NCBI GenBank assembly: GCA_025526935.1
Contig: JAHLKD010000062.1
Coordinates: 124,001-188,000 of the forward strand
DNA length: 64,000 nt
Reading direction: 5' to 3'
Source of the DNA: Cladochytrium replicatum
Lineage: Eukaryota > Chytridiomycota > Chytridiomycetes > Cladochytriales > Cladochytriaceae
Part shown: positions 22,137 to 34,000 of the stretch, piece by piece
Layout of the letters: every line of letters starts with the position of its first letter
How positions within the stretch are numbered: position 1 is the stretch's first letter
Made by a program: the position numbers and the translations under genes
Notes under the pieces: model-generated
The model's input: only the letters and a program-made list of their open reading frames with translations
Database searches by the model: none
What the model was told of the DNA's origin: nothing

Positions 22137-24113
22137 TCATTCCAGGGGGACTTTGGGCTCATTTCTCCCTCCTTCAGCATTCTGGCCTTCAGCAACCAAG
22201 GTTGGAGACTGGTTTCTCCCCTCGTCGTCATCCACTCCGTCAACAACTAACACATTGCTCTTTTTGCCTTTTTCTAGGTCCAAATTTCGTACCCATCCTG
22301 GTGGTTCTGACGGCGTCCACTTTCTCGGGTCCACGATGCCAGGATAGCGCTCGTACATCGTCGAATCGAAACTCTTGAAGTTTTCGTCGATGTAGTTGAG
22401 TTCCCACGCGATTTTCTCCTTTGCCGTCAGATTGTTGGGAGGTTTGGCAACACGAACTTGCTGCGGTCCGTCTGGGTTGTTGTAGTTACCGCCGCCGTTG
22501 TTGTTGTTCAAAGCTCCATTCGCGCCCGTAAATGATGTGAGAGGGGTCACACCTCCCGTGGCGTTTGATTGTGCACCAGCTCCCCCGTTTGCACCAAAGT
22601 ATCCACCACCATTTCCACCCTGGATTGCATTATTGTTGTTGTTATTTCGGAACTGCTCTCCGTTCATGCTTTGATGCATGCTGTAGGGCATCGACATTGC
22701 CTTCTTATTATTCTTGTTGTTTGGTGGGTCAGTGCCCACGTTGAGGTTGTTGATGTCTCTGTCCTTTCTTTTTTTGCGAGGTCGGTATGTCAAGGGGTTG
22801 TCTTCCAACAGAAGTTCCTCGAGGTCGTACGTGGCATCGAAGTTAGCCCGCTCCCCCTAACCGTACAGTTACGATTGTTGATACTGGAATAATTTAAGCA
22901 ATAAATAACTCACATCGGGAATGAAGAGTGGCTTGATTTGCTTCCTCTCCACTGCTGTCCAGTCGATACCCTTGAACCATGGATGAGCCTCGATTTCCTC
23001 AAAGCCCATTGGACCACATCCAAGTCGGCGGTTAGGATCACGAGTCAATAGTCCACGAAGGACGCTGATCGCCTCTTGAGATACTTGAACGGGTTGTCTG
23101 GTCGCGAGATTCACCGTTGGAATGATCAAATCCTGACTCATTATCGATGCTGTGATAGCATCATTGTTCTGCCCCCTAAATGGCCTCTGGATAGAACGCA
23201 AAATTAGTGAATATGAGTTCTCGGAAAATTAAGCATCCTTTTTAATACCTTTCCGTAAAGACATTCGTAGAGGAGCACGCCGAGCGACCAGAAGTCGATT
23301 TGCCAAAGGTATCCACTACCCGAGAAAATCTCTGGGGCTATTTCCAAGTTCACAAAAATCAGATTATAATGTCTCTAATGACGTACAACTTGATTTACTA
23401 ACCCATATACGCAAGCGTTCCAGAGTGTGAAGAAAGGGGTCTATTTGGATCGTAGTGAACGGCGATATTGAAATCTGTGAGGTGTAGATGACCCTGCTCA
23501 TCCAGCAAAGTGTTGTCGGGCTTGAGGTCACGATGTACGATATTCTTTCTGTGCAGGTAGTTCAAAGTCACCAACAACTCTGCAGCAAAAACTCGCACAG
23601 GCTCTTCTTCGAAACCGCCGATGCGATCGAGATGGAAGCGCAAGTCGCCACCCATCATGAGGTCGATGACCATGAACATGTTTTCGTCATCTTGGAAGGC
23701 GAATCTGAGGTTGACGATAAGGGGGTGCTCGATTTCCTCCAAAATTTGGCGTTCACGAAAGATGTTCTGAATGGCCCGCATTCGAATGCATTGCATTTTG
23801 TTGATGTATTTGAGGGCATACAGCTTCTTTGTGTCTCGCTTCTCGACGATTCGTACCTGCATGGAATGAACGAAAGAGTTCAAGCCGAAAGGAAGCGAAA
23901 GAGAAGCGAATAAGATGATCATAATCCGTTAAGGCCGACACATCCGCAATATTTACCTTGCCGAACGCACCCTTTCCGATACACCTCAGCAACCCAAAGT
24001 GTCTCAATTCGACTGAATTAAAGGTGAGAATCACACAGAGCAGCCCAGCAGTGCTAGCTACCTTCACCGTTGGCATCAAAGTCGCTGTCCCCTCCGCTGA
24101 AAGTGTTTCCCAT
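22137..24113 (-). CDS. YANK/STK32-type AGC-family serine/threonine kinase
   Basis: Exons, high to low: 24113-24062, 24012-23957, 23856-23403, 23337-23249, 23186-22914 and 22856-22137. They total 1644 nt and encode 547 residues if the stop at 22137 is used. MGNTFSGG suits myristoylation, as in human STK32. The P-loop IGKGAFGKV is at residues 29-37, the ATP-binding Lys at 52 (YALKYINK), HRDLKPDN at 144-151, and DFN instead of DFG at 164-166. That substitution is a mark of the YANK family (TDFNIA). The domain continues with APEIFSG, DFWSLGVLLYECL and RPFRGQ, then the C-tail WFKGIDW and KPLFIPD. The last 240 residues are Asn/Gly-rich. The gene is divergent from the LETM1-like gene, with 149 bp between the starts. 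Confidence 0.9.
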
Positions 24114-24262
24114 GGTGGCAACTCACTCGCCGTCAACCAGTTCAGTTCGATTCAGTTCAGTTCAATTCAACTTCAATTCAATTCAATTCAATCTGACCGT
24201 TGCACTGCCACAGGCTGATTGCACAGCCACTGGTGTGGCTTTTCATTCCGTTGTTTGTTGCG
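24114..24262. promoter_or_regulatory. Short bidirectional promoter with TTCA repeats
   Basis: Only 149 bp separate the two opposite start codons. About half of it is a run of TTCAGTTCA/TTCAATTCAA units (24140-24190). Both genes must be driven from here or from inside each other. Confidence 0.5.
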
Positions 24263-25506
24263 ATGCGCTTCTTCAGGGTTGAGAGAGCGAACCAGGTCCT
24301 CACACCAAGAGCATCACTGGGGAGGGAGAGCTGGCTCAAGAGGAATGTCACACAGCAGCCGAAGTATGCGGTAACGGACTTGTCATGAATCATTGATTTG
24401 TCAGCCATACTCACGAGTCTTTGTGCAGTGGCAAGGATTTTGGTACGCACAAAGAAACATTTCGGACAATTTTCAACTCTACCTGCTGGGGCTGGCCAAA
24501 CAAGGGCCAAATCTACTCGTGTACAGAAAGGACATTAGAGCACTCTCGCGGTAACAATTCCGGCAGATACTCAATCACGCTTCTCCTGTGCTGATTCAGA
24601 CTTGCCAAATTACAGGGCAAAGTCTGACGCCCTTCGTATCGTCCCCTCGACTGTCTTGATGGCCCTCCCGCTCTCAAACTACATGATTCGACCACTCATG
24701 TTCACTATCCCGTCATTCGTTTGTGCTTCCATTCTTACCTCCGATCAGCAACGACTCCGGTTGTCTGCTATTTATGATCGGCGGAATCACCTTGCTCCGC
24801 GAATCGTAGCATCCATGAAACCATCCCTCAACCACTTGTCCTTTGCACAACTTATCAATGATGCAAATGCCGTGATCAACTACGCACAAATTTTAAATAT
24901 CTTGCCGTTTTTGGTGGACCATTTTGGGCTATCGGATCTCAGTTGGTTGGCAGCGAGACGGATCGCTGCTTTCCTGGACATTCCACTTCCTTCTGTTCTA
25001 CCCGATGCGAAACTGGTGCAGTGGACTGATGCGATTCTAAAGGACGACATGGTAAGATGGTGTTTTTGGATAGACAATGTGAAATTTTGAAGGGAGTCGA
25101 CCGTCAAACGTTGAATAAGGGTTGCGAATTGCAATCACGAATCAACCTTCTTTTTTTGATCAACATCTCTCAACTCACCAATCAACTAATCACCTTACTC
25201 CAGATGATTCGACGAGACGGGATCGAGCATCTTAATATGGACGAACTTGTGGAAGCACTGGAAGATCGCGGTATGACGCTCGAATGCTCTGGTAGTCGCA
25301 CCTAATTCCTCTTTCCAGGCTTCATCGACATACACGCACTGTCACCAATGGAAATGCAGATAGCACTGTTGAACCACACACGATTCACCAAGAATCTTGT
25401 GGAAGTTGTGTCAGCGCGGAGCAGCCGCGGTCAGCTTGCGGAGCGGCATCTGTGTGGGGTCGGGATGGCTCTTGTACTGGGGCGGTGCTTGAATGTGAAG
25501 CAGTGA
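24263..25506 (+). CDS. LETM1-domain protein, probably mitochondrial inner membrane
   Basis: Exons are 24263-24370, 24429-24550, 24616-25051, 25204-25270 and 25319-25506, for 306 residues. The start MRFFRVERANQ is Arg-rich and lacks acidic residues until later, like a mitochondrial presequence. The segment ALRIVPSTVLMALPLSNYMI matches the LETM1 membrane segment (VPF-x-IVPFMELLLP type). The C-terminal half matches the LETM1 ribosome-binding-like fold: ARRIAAFLDIPLP, DDMMIRRDGIEHLNMDELVEA and LEDRGFIDIHALSPMEMQIAL. LETM1 proteins act in mitochondrial K+/H+ balance and translation. At 306 residues this is shorter than LETM1 and nearer to LETMD1-like members. Exon joins keep frame throughout. Confidence 0.8.
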
Positions 25507-25745
25507 ACGCAGCGTGGGAATATGCGTTGTGATGGACGGATCACGAGTCACGTGTGTATTTAATATAGCCTTTGGTGGACCACAGCGACGGACTGAAACG
25601 ACGTGAACTGAACGGGTGGTGCCGGAACACCTCGAACACCGTATCGTACTGGTTGTGTTGATACATACACCTGCCCTCCGCTGAGCTGTAACGCAGGAGC
25701 GACTCGACCACACTCCCATTACCCACCAGCATCTGCGACAGAACG

Positions 25746-28700
25746 ATGGAAGGATCGCAGGAAACTCAAGAAGCGATGACTCCATCCAATAGGCCCACTA
25801 CCCCACCACCACCACAAACGGTCTTCTCCGCACCCGCAACACCAACACGCTCGCTCTCGAGATCCCCGCTCAACTACTCCCCCCAAAGCCCCCACCTCCC
25901 TGCAATCCTCGAGGAAATCCGTGCGCAAACAAGCGCTGCGATGGCGCTCCACGCGCGTAGCGAGAGAGCAAGGGAGACCCTGGTCGGCGAGCGGGACGCG
26001 TTGGCGAGGGAAGTCGAATCCGTAAAGGAGCGTGAAAGACGGACGTGTGACGATGCGAAACGACTTGAGGCTGCTCTGGTATGTGCATTGGTTGCGATAG
26101 GAACTTTTGTTTGTAATAAAAAGCTGATGTACAATTAACAAACAGGAAGAGGAAAGATCGAGGAGAGAGGAATGGGAGCGGGAAGCACTCGGCAGGACCC
26201 GGGCTCTCGAAACGGTGGAACTGGAACTGATCGGCGCAAGGGAGGCCCGCGATAAGCTTGTGGAATCGCTTCGTGCTGCAGATGAGCGTGCCGAGACTTT
26301 GGTGGAGCGAGCGAAAGCAGAGCGAAGTGGCCGAAAAGAGGCTGAAGGAGCGCTTGCAGAGGAGAAGAAGCGTCTTCAAGAGGCCGAAGAGATGCGAGTG
26401 AAGGCGGAGGAAGTGCTCGGAACGACGGCGGAAAGGCTGAGCCGGATGCGCACAGAGTATGAAGAACTTTGTGAGACGTTGGAAGCGAGGAACGCAAAGA
26501 TCGGAGAACTCGAGGGATCATTCAAAACTGAGAAAGAACGGCGCATGGATGCTGAGGAGCAAGTTCAGCTCGTAAAGGCCAAGATTGGCGACATTGAACT
26601 TGACAGAGATTCGCGCATTGAGTTATTTCAAACTGAATTGAACGAACGGAGCTCGAGGATAAGAAACTTGGAGAGTGCGCTCGAGGACGCTGAATCTCGT
26701 GGAAGCGAAGCGGCGGCAAAAGTCATGGAGCTCGAAATGACCGTCCAGTCACTGGCGAGTAAAATCGAATATGTGAGCTCAAATGCGGAAGCCGAAAGAA
26801 GGAATTGGGAGACGGAGCGTGCGACTTTGCGTGAAGCTTTGGGACAAGAGAAGGAAAGTGTCCTCGCCTCCCTGAAGGCGCAGGAAGAGACTTCAGAGAT
26901 GCTCAGAGAAGCCCAATCTCGTGGAGAAGAGGCTGCAACGAAAGCGGCAGAGCTTGGGACTGAGTTGGAAAGCAAGAGCAGAAAGTTCGAACATGCCAAG
27001 TTAGAGTGGGAAGCTGCCACGGATTTGCTGCGAAGCGAGATCGAGGCAGAACGTGCTGAGATGACCGCAACTCTTCAAGATCGTGATGCCAAAATTATTG
27101 AGCTTGCAGCCGCTGCTGAAGCAGAACGAATCCAGTTAGCGGATGCGAAGGCGGCGGTGACCGACTTGAAGCAACAACTCGATGAATCCAGAGAGCACGC
27201 CGACATGCTTAACTCGCTAAATCGAGATCTGGAACAACGTCTTGAAAGTGGTCGGTCGGATCTTGAAGCATCCCGCTCCACCATTGCAGATATACTGGAG
27301 GAGCTCCGGACGGCCAAAAGCGATGCCGAGATCAAGGATGGCGATATCACTGATTTGCGAAAGCGGGCTGAACAAGCGGACACCACGCTGGTGGAACTCC
27401 GATCACAGCTAGAAACCGCCCAAACGAGTTCAGCGGAATTGCGGACTTTGTGCGACGACTTGGAACAACAGCTTACTAATTCGAAAGTGATGATCGAATC
27501 CGTGAAATCTGATGCTGAATCCGCTTTCAACGAACTGAAAGCGTCAATGCAAATCGAAAAAGACCATATGGCTGGGCAACTTATCGAGCTCTCCGAGACC
27601 ATCGACGGGGAGCGGAAGCGCCGACGGGCACTCCACGTTCTTCTTGTCGCAGCTCGAGTAGATTTGGAGCGTGAGCGAGTGAAAATGCAAGATCTGACCG
27701 CAACTTTTGCTCCAATGGAGGAAGCATTATCCGAAGCAAAGCAATCGTCTGAAGCGTCAGAGACCAAATATATAGCGACGCAGAACCAGCTTGAACAGGT
27801 CGAAACTGAGCTCATTCAAGCCAAGGACGAGATTTTCCGAATGGAAGCACTCTGGAAGAGCGTCTGCAACGAACTAGAAGAATTGCGTAAGCAGAAAGAG
27901 GATCAGCAATCGCGCCATACGGACGAGGTTTGGCTGTTGAAAGAAGAATGCGAGATTGCGCGACGCGAGTTGGAGGACGAGCGAGTGGCACATGCACAAA
28001 CTGCGACTGAGACTGAGGCTTCACGTCAACGGGTTGCGCAACTGGAAGATGAGCTGTCAGAGGCACTGCCTGCGCTCGAGAAGCTCCAGGAACGGGTGAG
28101 GGCGACGTCTTTTGAGGTTCGCGAAGTGATGGACCGTGCCGACCGAGCTGAGAAAGAGCGCGATGAGGTTGCAAAATCGCTTAAGGATGAAGTCCGGACC
28201 CTCGAACAACAGCTACGAGAAAAGGAATTTAAGGTCGAGGAGCTGCTGGGACAGTTGGGACAAGCTGAGAGCGAATGGCTTGAAGAGAAGCTCCGTCTTC
28301 AGAGCAAAGTCGTGGACATGGAGGCGCTGCGTGATGAAGCTGTTCAAGCTAGAAATACACTTGTCGATGAACTGGAGATGACCCGAGAAGAGCTTAGGAC
28401 GGCCGGGGCCGACCGCGACAAGAAGGCAAGCGAACTTGAGCACGCATTGCAGGCTGTCACGGAAGAGAAGGAACGTGCGACTACCGAGATCGATGCGCTG
28501 AACCAAAAATGCGAGGATCTTGAGGCGAAGGCTTTGTCTGCTCAGAGTGAGGTTGAAGCGAAAGTCTCCGAAATCGCGGCTCTGCAGGCAGAACTTGTCG
28601 GGGAACAAGAAAAGCACCACGCGCGGTGCTCTTCTCTGGAGGAGCGCGTGAGTGAGCTTGAGCTCGAGAAAGCTGACACGGAGCGCGAAGCTGCAGTTGT

Positions 28701-31700
28701 GAAAGAGAAGTTTGAAGCTATGCGCGCGTCCATGGACGAGGCCGTGGAATCTCTTGCGAATGCTAAAAAGGAGATCGAGATTTTGACCGCTCGATGCAAG
28801 GATCTTGAAACCCAGGAGGGTGAGCTGAACAGCACAATCGAGAAACTTAGATCAGAAGTCGCTTCTGTAAATCAGCTCACTGCTGAGAAGGAATCAGAGC
28901 TTGCAGCAGTACGCGATGAAATGGCGAAGCGGAGCGCGGATCTTGTGAGCGATATCGAGCAGATCAAACAAGAGCACGAGCAACTTGTTGCTGCTAACGA
29001 GACGCTGTTGCAGCGAATCGAGAAAGAGAGGGCGGACAGCTTTCTAGAGCTGGAGCGGCTTCAGGCAGAACTTGAGGCACGTAAAGATCAATATGAGCAG
29101 GAGCTCTCTGAGCTAAAAGAAGAGGCTGCGAACCTGACGGCGATGAACGAGAACGCTGAGCGTGATACTGCAAGCATACGAGCTATGTTGGAAGAGACTG
29201 TGCAAAAGCTGGAGGATCGAAGCAAGGAACTAACAAAATCGTTGGACCAGCTTACTGTCGAAAAAGATCGCGAGGTCGTGCAGATGACTGCTGAGTTGCA
29301 GAAACTTCAAGGTCGTTGTGATGAGCTCGTTCTTGCGATGGAAGCTGCCGAAGCGGGCAAGCTGGATCTTGAAAAGCGTGCTGGAGAATCAAAATCAGAG
29401 GTCAAGGCAGAGTACGAAGAGCTGATTGCGGATCTTCGTTCTAAGGAGGAGTTCGCAATGAAGGAGCTTGATCGAGTACGCAGACTCCTGGATTCTGAGC
29501 GCGAAGACTTCGAGGCGACTCGAGGGCAACTTGAGTCACAGGAGAAGCAACTGGACTCCGTGCAAGTAATGCTTGAAGAGGAGAGGCAAGGTCGGAGGGA
29601 AGATGCCGCGCGTTGGACTGACGAGATTGCGGACTTGGAGGAAACGATCTCGCGGATCAGAACTGAATCCCAAACGGCTACGCTGGCGTTGAAGAGTGAG
29701 TCTGCTCGAGCAGAGGAATTAACAGTGCGATGCGAAGTCCTCAGTGCTGAAGTGACAACCTTCAAGGATGCGGCGGCCTCACGCGAAGAGGCGCTGACAC
29801 GGACAGAGGAAGAGCTTCGCGAGACGAAGGGGAAATGGAAAGAGTCTGAAGAGCGCAATGCAGTAGCTTGCTCGGAACTGGAATCGCTCACAAAAGAACT
29901 TGAAGCCGAGAGAGCTCAGCTCAAGCAGCTTGAAGAGGACTCGTCGACTAAAATCTCGGAACTGAAGGAGCTTGGTGATCGCTTGGCAGGTGTGGAATCT
30001 ATCAAGATGCAGCTTCTAACGGACTTGGAACATACGAAGGAACGTGAGACCGAGTTGCTTGCAGAGATTGCCAAAGTCGAGCAGCTGGCGCAGGAGAGTA
30101 TCGAAGGACGGGATAAACTTGTCGAGGTCCGTGTGCGATTACAAGAGCAGATGTCCAAGATGGAGGAGACCGTTCGATCGACAATGGAGGAGCGGCAGGC
30201 ACTCGAGGCAGCGTTAAATTTGGAGAAGTCGCGAGCGATAGCGCTTACAAACGAGCTTGCGGCTGCGAGGGAAAATCTGACGGTGTTGGATGAAGTGAGC
30301 GTCAGTGCGGCTCGTCTGAAGGAAGAGCTAGAAATGGCAGTGGCGGAGAGGGACAGACTTATGCAGTCGTTTGGACGTAAAGTCGAGGAGATGGAACAGC
30401 AGATGAATGATGCAAAAGCGGAGGCTGAGGCGAAGAAGGCGGAGGTAGCTGTAATCGCGGCAACAACAGAACAGTTAAAGCTAGAACTCGAAGAAGCAGC
30501 GCAGAAAGTTACTGTGGCGAATGCAAAGGTGGGAGCATTGGAGGAGACACAAGAGTCGTTGATGCGTGAGAAGGAATCGTTTGCACTGGAGGCTGAGGCA
30601 CTGCGACGACAACTGATTGAAGCGGCAGCAACGGTGGCCGCGCTTGAAGGTGCAGCAACGTCCTTGGGAGTACGGTCTACGCCGGTTTCTACTCAAAACC
30701 TGAAGATGCCGCCGAGTCCTGCACGCGGAAGTGCAAAGGCTCTCAAGGTTGACGAGATGAAGATTGAACATGTAGCATTGGATAGTGCAAACATTGTGAA
30801 GCTCGAGAACGCACCTTCAACGATGATTACACCTGCCAGGCCTGGGAGCGCGAAGAAATCGAGCGGTCCAAGCGAAAGGAATGTTGGAGATAACACTCAT
30901 GGTTCTTCTGAGAAGCGAAAAAGGGACATGAGCGCCACGCCTTTGACCAAACGATCCAAAACTGGCGGGACCGGGATTTTGACTGGTGCGTCGATTGGTG
31001 GGCTATTTGTTTATTTTCTAAAATTTTCTGCTCTTAGCGTCGCCGTCGGTTCGCAAGGCTCCTGGCGGAACACCGACGATCTTTATTTCTTTCAGTGGGT
31101 TCCGGGAAGGAACAGAGTTCAACAACGAACTAAAGAAGACGCTCTCGCGCGCTGCACGGTCGCTCGGCGGAGCGGTTGTCCTGGGTGGTAGCGGAACTGA
31201 CGACTTTGACAAGCGAATCAGTCAGTGAAAGAGAAATGGACGTTTGCATTTTTCTCACCATTTTGATATTCTCCCGACAGCTCATCTGATCACCCCAAAG
31301 ACCAGCAAGACCTTGAAAACGTTCTGTGCCAGTGTTGCGAATATCTGGCTCATTTTCGACTCAAGCTGGATTCTCGAGTCTGCCAAAGAGTACGTTGATA
31401 AACTACCGAATATCATCAAAAATGATTCATTTGTCATTTTCCAGGGGTAGCTGGATATCTGAAGCTCCATATGGCTGGCGGAACGAGAAGGTTCTGTTCA
31501 AAGGGATGAAGTATCACATGACGCCAGCGTTCCAAAAAGAGAACAGCGGACCTTTAGCACATCGGATTAAAACTGCCACTACGCTTTTAGAAGAGATTGG
31601 TGGAGCGGAGCGCACAGAGGAGGTAGATGGAGCCGATGTTGTGCTTAAGGGAACAGAGGAGAGAAGGTATGCTCATTGCCTGCTTTTTTTTATGAAATCT

Positions 31701-31865
31701 GATCCAATGCGATGATGTCTTTGTTAGCCTTGTACAAAGCAACGCCTTTGAATGGCTGAACTTCTTGTGTAAGTGTAACAGTTGATTCTATTGATGATTT
31801 GTTGCTAATCAACTGTGGTTTCCCCACTTGTAGCAAGAATACCAGCTCCCCCAATCCATGAGTAG
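25746..31865 (+). CDS. Giant coiled-coil protein with C-terminal BRCT domain
   Basis: Exons are 25746-26078, 26146-30985, 31038-31220, 31281-31389, 31445-31666, 31728-31768 and 31834-31865. They total 5760 nt and encode 1919 residues. Residues 1-60 are Pro/Thr-rich with many SP/TP sites. Residues 65-1650 are almost unbroken heptad repeats rich in E, K, A and L, as in structural coiled coils. A basic patch (SEKRKRDMSATPLTKRSKT) looks like a nuclear localisation signal. The last 190 residues hold a BRCT fold: TIFISFSGFREG, LGGAVVLGGSGTDDFDKRIT, HLITPKTSKTLK, ANIWLIFDSSWILESAKEG. BRCT domains bind phosphopeptides in DNA-damage and mitotic proteins. A nuclear or spindle scaffold is likely, but I recognise no named orthologue. 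Confidence 0.85.
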
Positions 31866-32130
31866 CCTCACGACAGTTTTAAATAGCGTCGATTGTTTCT
31901 GATTTGCAATAATACGTGTTTGGCTGAACCCTCAAAGTGCTGGGCAACAACAATTCTGCGCCAAGGAACCAAAATATGAGTGTCCGGGGTATCGATCCCT
32001 CACAGTAGCTGTGTCACAGCCCTCCCAAAGGTACCAAAATGTACCATTTGTTTTTCCACCATAAGTTCGTGGGTTGGTCTGCTCAGTGCTGACGTACTCA
32101 ACCACGACATCAAATTTACTTCATTTCATC
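31866..32130. other. Intergenic region before PI31
   Basis: 265 bp with no gene. GGTATCGATCCC near 31990 loosely resembles a tRNA B box, but no cloverleaf forms around it. Confidence 0.4.
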
Positions 32131-33521
32131 ATGTCGGCCTCAAACACGAATGAAGATCCGCTCGCTGTTGCGACAATCGTGCGCATTCTTGCTGATATCG
32201 TCAGCCCTCAAAGTCCCTCTCACCATGAAGTAGAGTCATCATCCTCTTCGTCTAACACCACTGTGACCACTGTGCCGATCAAGTCTGGCGCGGAGCTCAT
32301 CGTGTTGACTCTGCATGCTGCGATGCTTTCGCTTGGATTCCGTTTCGTTGGACTCGGCGAATCTGGCGTACCAGGTGGGCGGTTGATTGATTCGTTTACA
32401 ATGTGTTCTAACACATTTTCCAGCTGAACACGGTGGGGAAGAGTCTGGAGTAACACGTCTTCCGAACGAGTGGAATGCGACGGGAGACACATTTTCATTC
32501 CGTTACCGTCATTCTCAGTCCACTTTCACATTCCTGATCAAGACCATCAAGCTCGGGCCGAAGTTACTCGTCCATGGAATCGCAGTCCAAGTAAAGAAAG
32601 ATTGAAACCCAACCCAAATCATCGTAAGGACACTTATTGCTGCTTTGAACTCAGGACGGAATGGTCCACAACATGGAGGTGACCGCATCCGACTTTGTTT
32701 CTCCGCTCGCTCAGTTCCCTTTGACTACTGCAACGCCATCGGGATCTGACCTGTTGTCCGCCTTCTCTTCCGAAATCATGCTAAAAGAGCTCATTAACTT
32801 GTACAAAACTTCGATCATCCAAAAGCTCATTCCTGGATTGAACAAGCCTGGCTACGAGGAACGTGGGCCAACGTAAGCACGAATCGAGTCTTGATACCGT
32901 GAAATCTAACCAAAAAATTGCTCGCTTGCAACAGAACAACAACAGGAACCCAGACTTTTCAGAATCAAGACCGCCCTCGCCCTCCGTACGATCCTCGCGC
33001 ATTCGATCCCCTTCGAGAACCTCCCCGAATGCCGCGCTTCGATCCCTACGGTGGAGGCCAGCCATACAATCCATACGGTGATATCGACTTGGACCCACTG
33101 GCGGCATCCCCTGGACTCATTCCTCCCGGCGGTGGAAGGTTTTTGCCTGGCGGGGGCGGGATGCACATTGGTCCCAATCATCCAATGTTTGGCGGAGGCG
33201 GAGGCGGTTTTGGTGGCGGAAGAGGTGGTTTTGGAGGCGGAGATCGTTTCTTCCCCTCTGGCGGACCTGGCACGCTACCGTACGGCGGTGTTCCACCAGG
33301 GGCAAGGTACGACCCGATTGGGCCATTCGGTGCGATGCCGACAGGACCCGGTGGGCCGAGACCACAGCGTGGACCTGGTGGGATGGGACGTGGAAGCGGA
33401 CACTTTAGGTAACACCAGAAGCACGTATAGTTTTATTGATCGCTGACTTGAATTTGCTTTTAGCGGCGAGCCTGATAATGATGAAATGCCGCCTCCAGGA
33501 TCGCACGACATGTTTTTGTGA
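32131..33521 (+). CDS. Proteasome regulator PI31 (PSMF1/Fub1-like)
   Basis: Exons are 32131-32374, 32424-32590, 32655-32872, 32935-33408 and 33464-33521, for 386 residues. The N-terminal 200 residues match the PI31 N-domain: a Ser-rich start, SGAELIVLTLHAAMLSLGFR, then WNATGDTFSFRYRH and TFLIKTIKLGPKLLVHG. The C-terminal half is Pro/Gly/Arg-rich with DPLREPPRMPRFDPYGG, MHIGPNHPMFGG and RYDPIGPFG, the signature of the PI31 tail. The protein ends in PPPGSHDMFL, a hydrophobic-Tyr/Phe-X end of the kind that docks into 20S proteasome pockets. PI31 modulates 20S activity and proteasome assembly or transport. Confidence 0.92.
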
Positions 33522-34000
33522 GAATGGTGATCGGCTAGTGTGAGCTCGCAGGCACACAATTATTTGCATTCTGATCTTGTGTGGTCGGGGAATTACAGAC
33601 TCCAGATTCGGTTATATTCTGTGTTGACAAATTGTACGGGATTGCCAGTGGTTCGGATTTGTTTGAATCTTTCGTAAGCCATGTTGTAAAGAGTTTATGA
33701 CGTATATTTGCATGACTGCAATGACATGGTCAACATAGCTTTTTCTGAGAATGTTATCATGTCGCTGTTCTTGAACAATAAAATATCCACTACAAGTAAA
33801 TGTTATTCTTCACTAGTGCGCTTTCCAGCATTGTCTGAGCTCATACATATCGACCTCGATAGAAAAGAGTCATGGTATAATATTAGTGTCGGCTCTGTTC
33901 ACAAATATCGTCAATGACCATAGGCAGCTTCCAACGACAATTTTAAAGCCTGTTTAATCCCCCCACGAAATCAGCTCTCGCTTTACTTGATTCATGTTGA
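33522..34000. other. Convergent intergenic region
   Basis: This lies between the 3' ends of PI31 (plus) and the OTU gene (minus). It is AT-rich and includes AATAAAA near 33778. No gene is seen, although a further 3' exon of the OTU gene cannot be excluded. Confidence 0.4.

Noticed and set aside
27075-27815. Long minus-strand frames inside the coiled-coil gene
   Set aside because: They are shadows: the Glu/Lys-rich sense strand gives Ser/Phe-rich antisense frames without stops.
31975-32020. Possible tRNA or tRNA-like B box (GGTATCGATCCC)
   Set aside because: One position is off the consensus and no A box or stems are found at the right distance.
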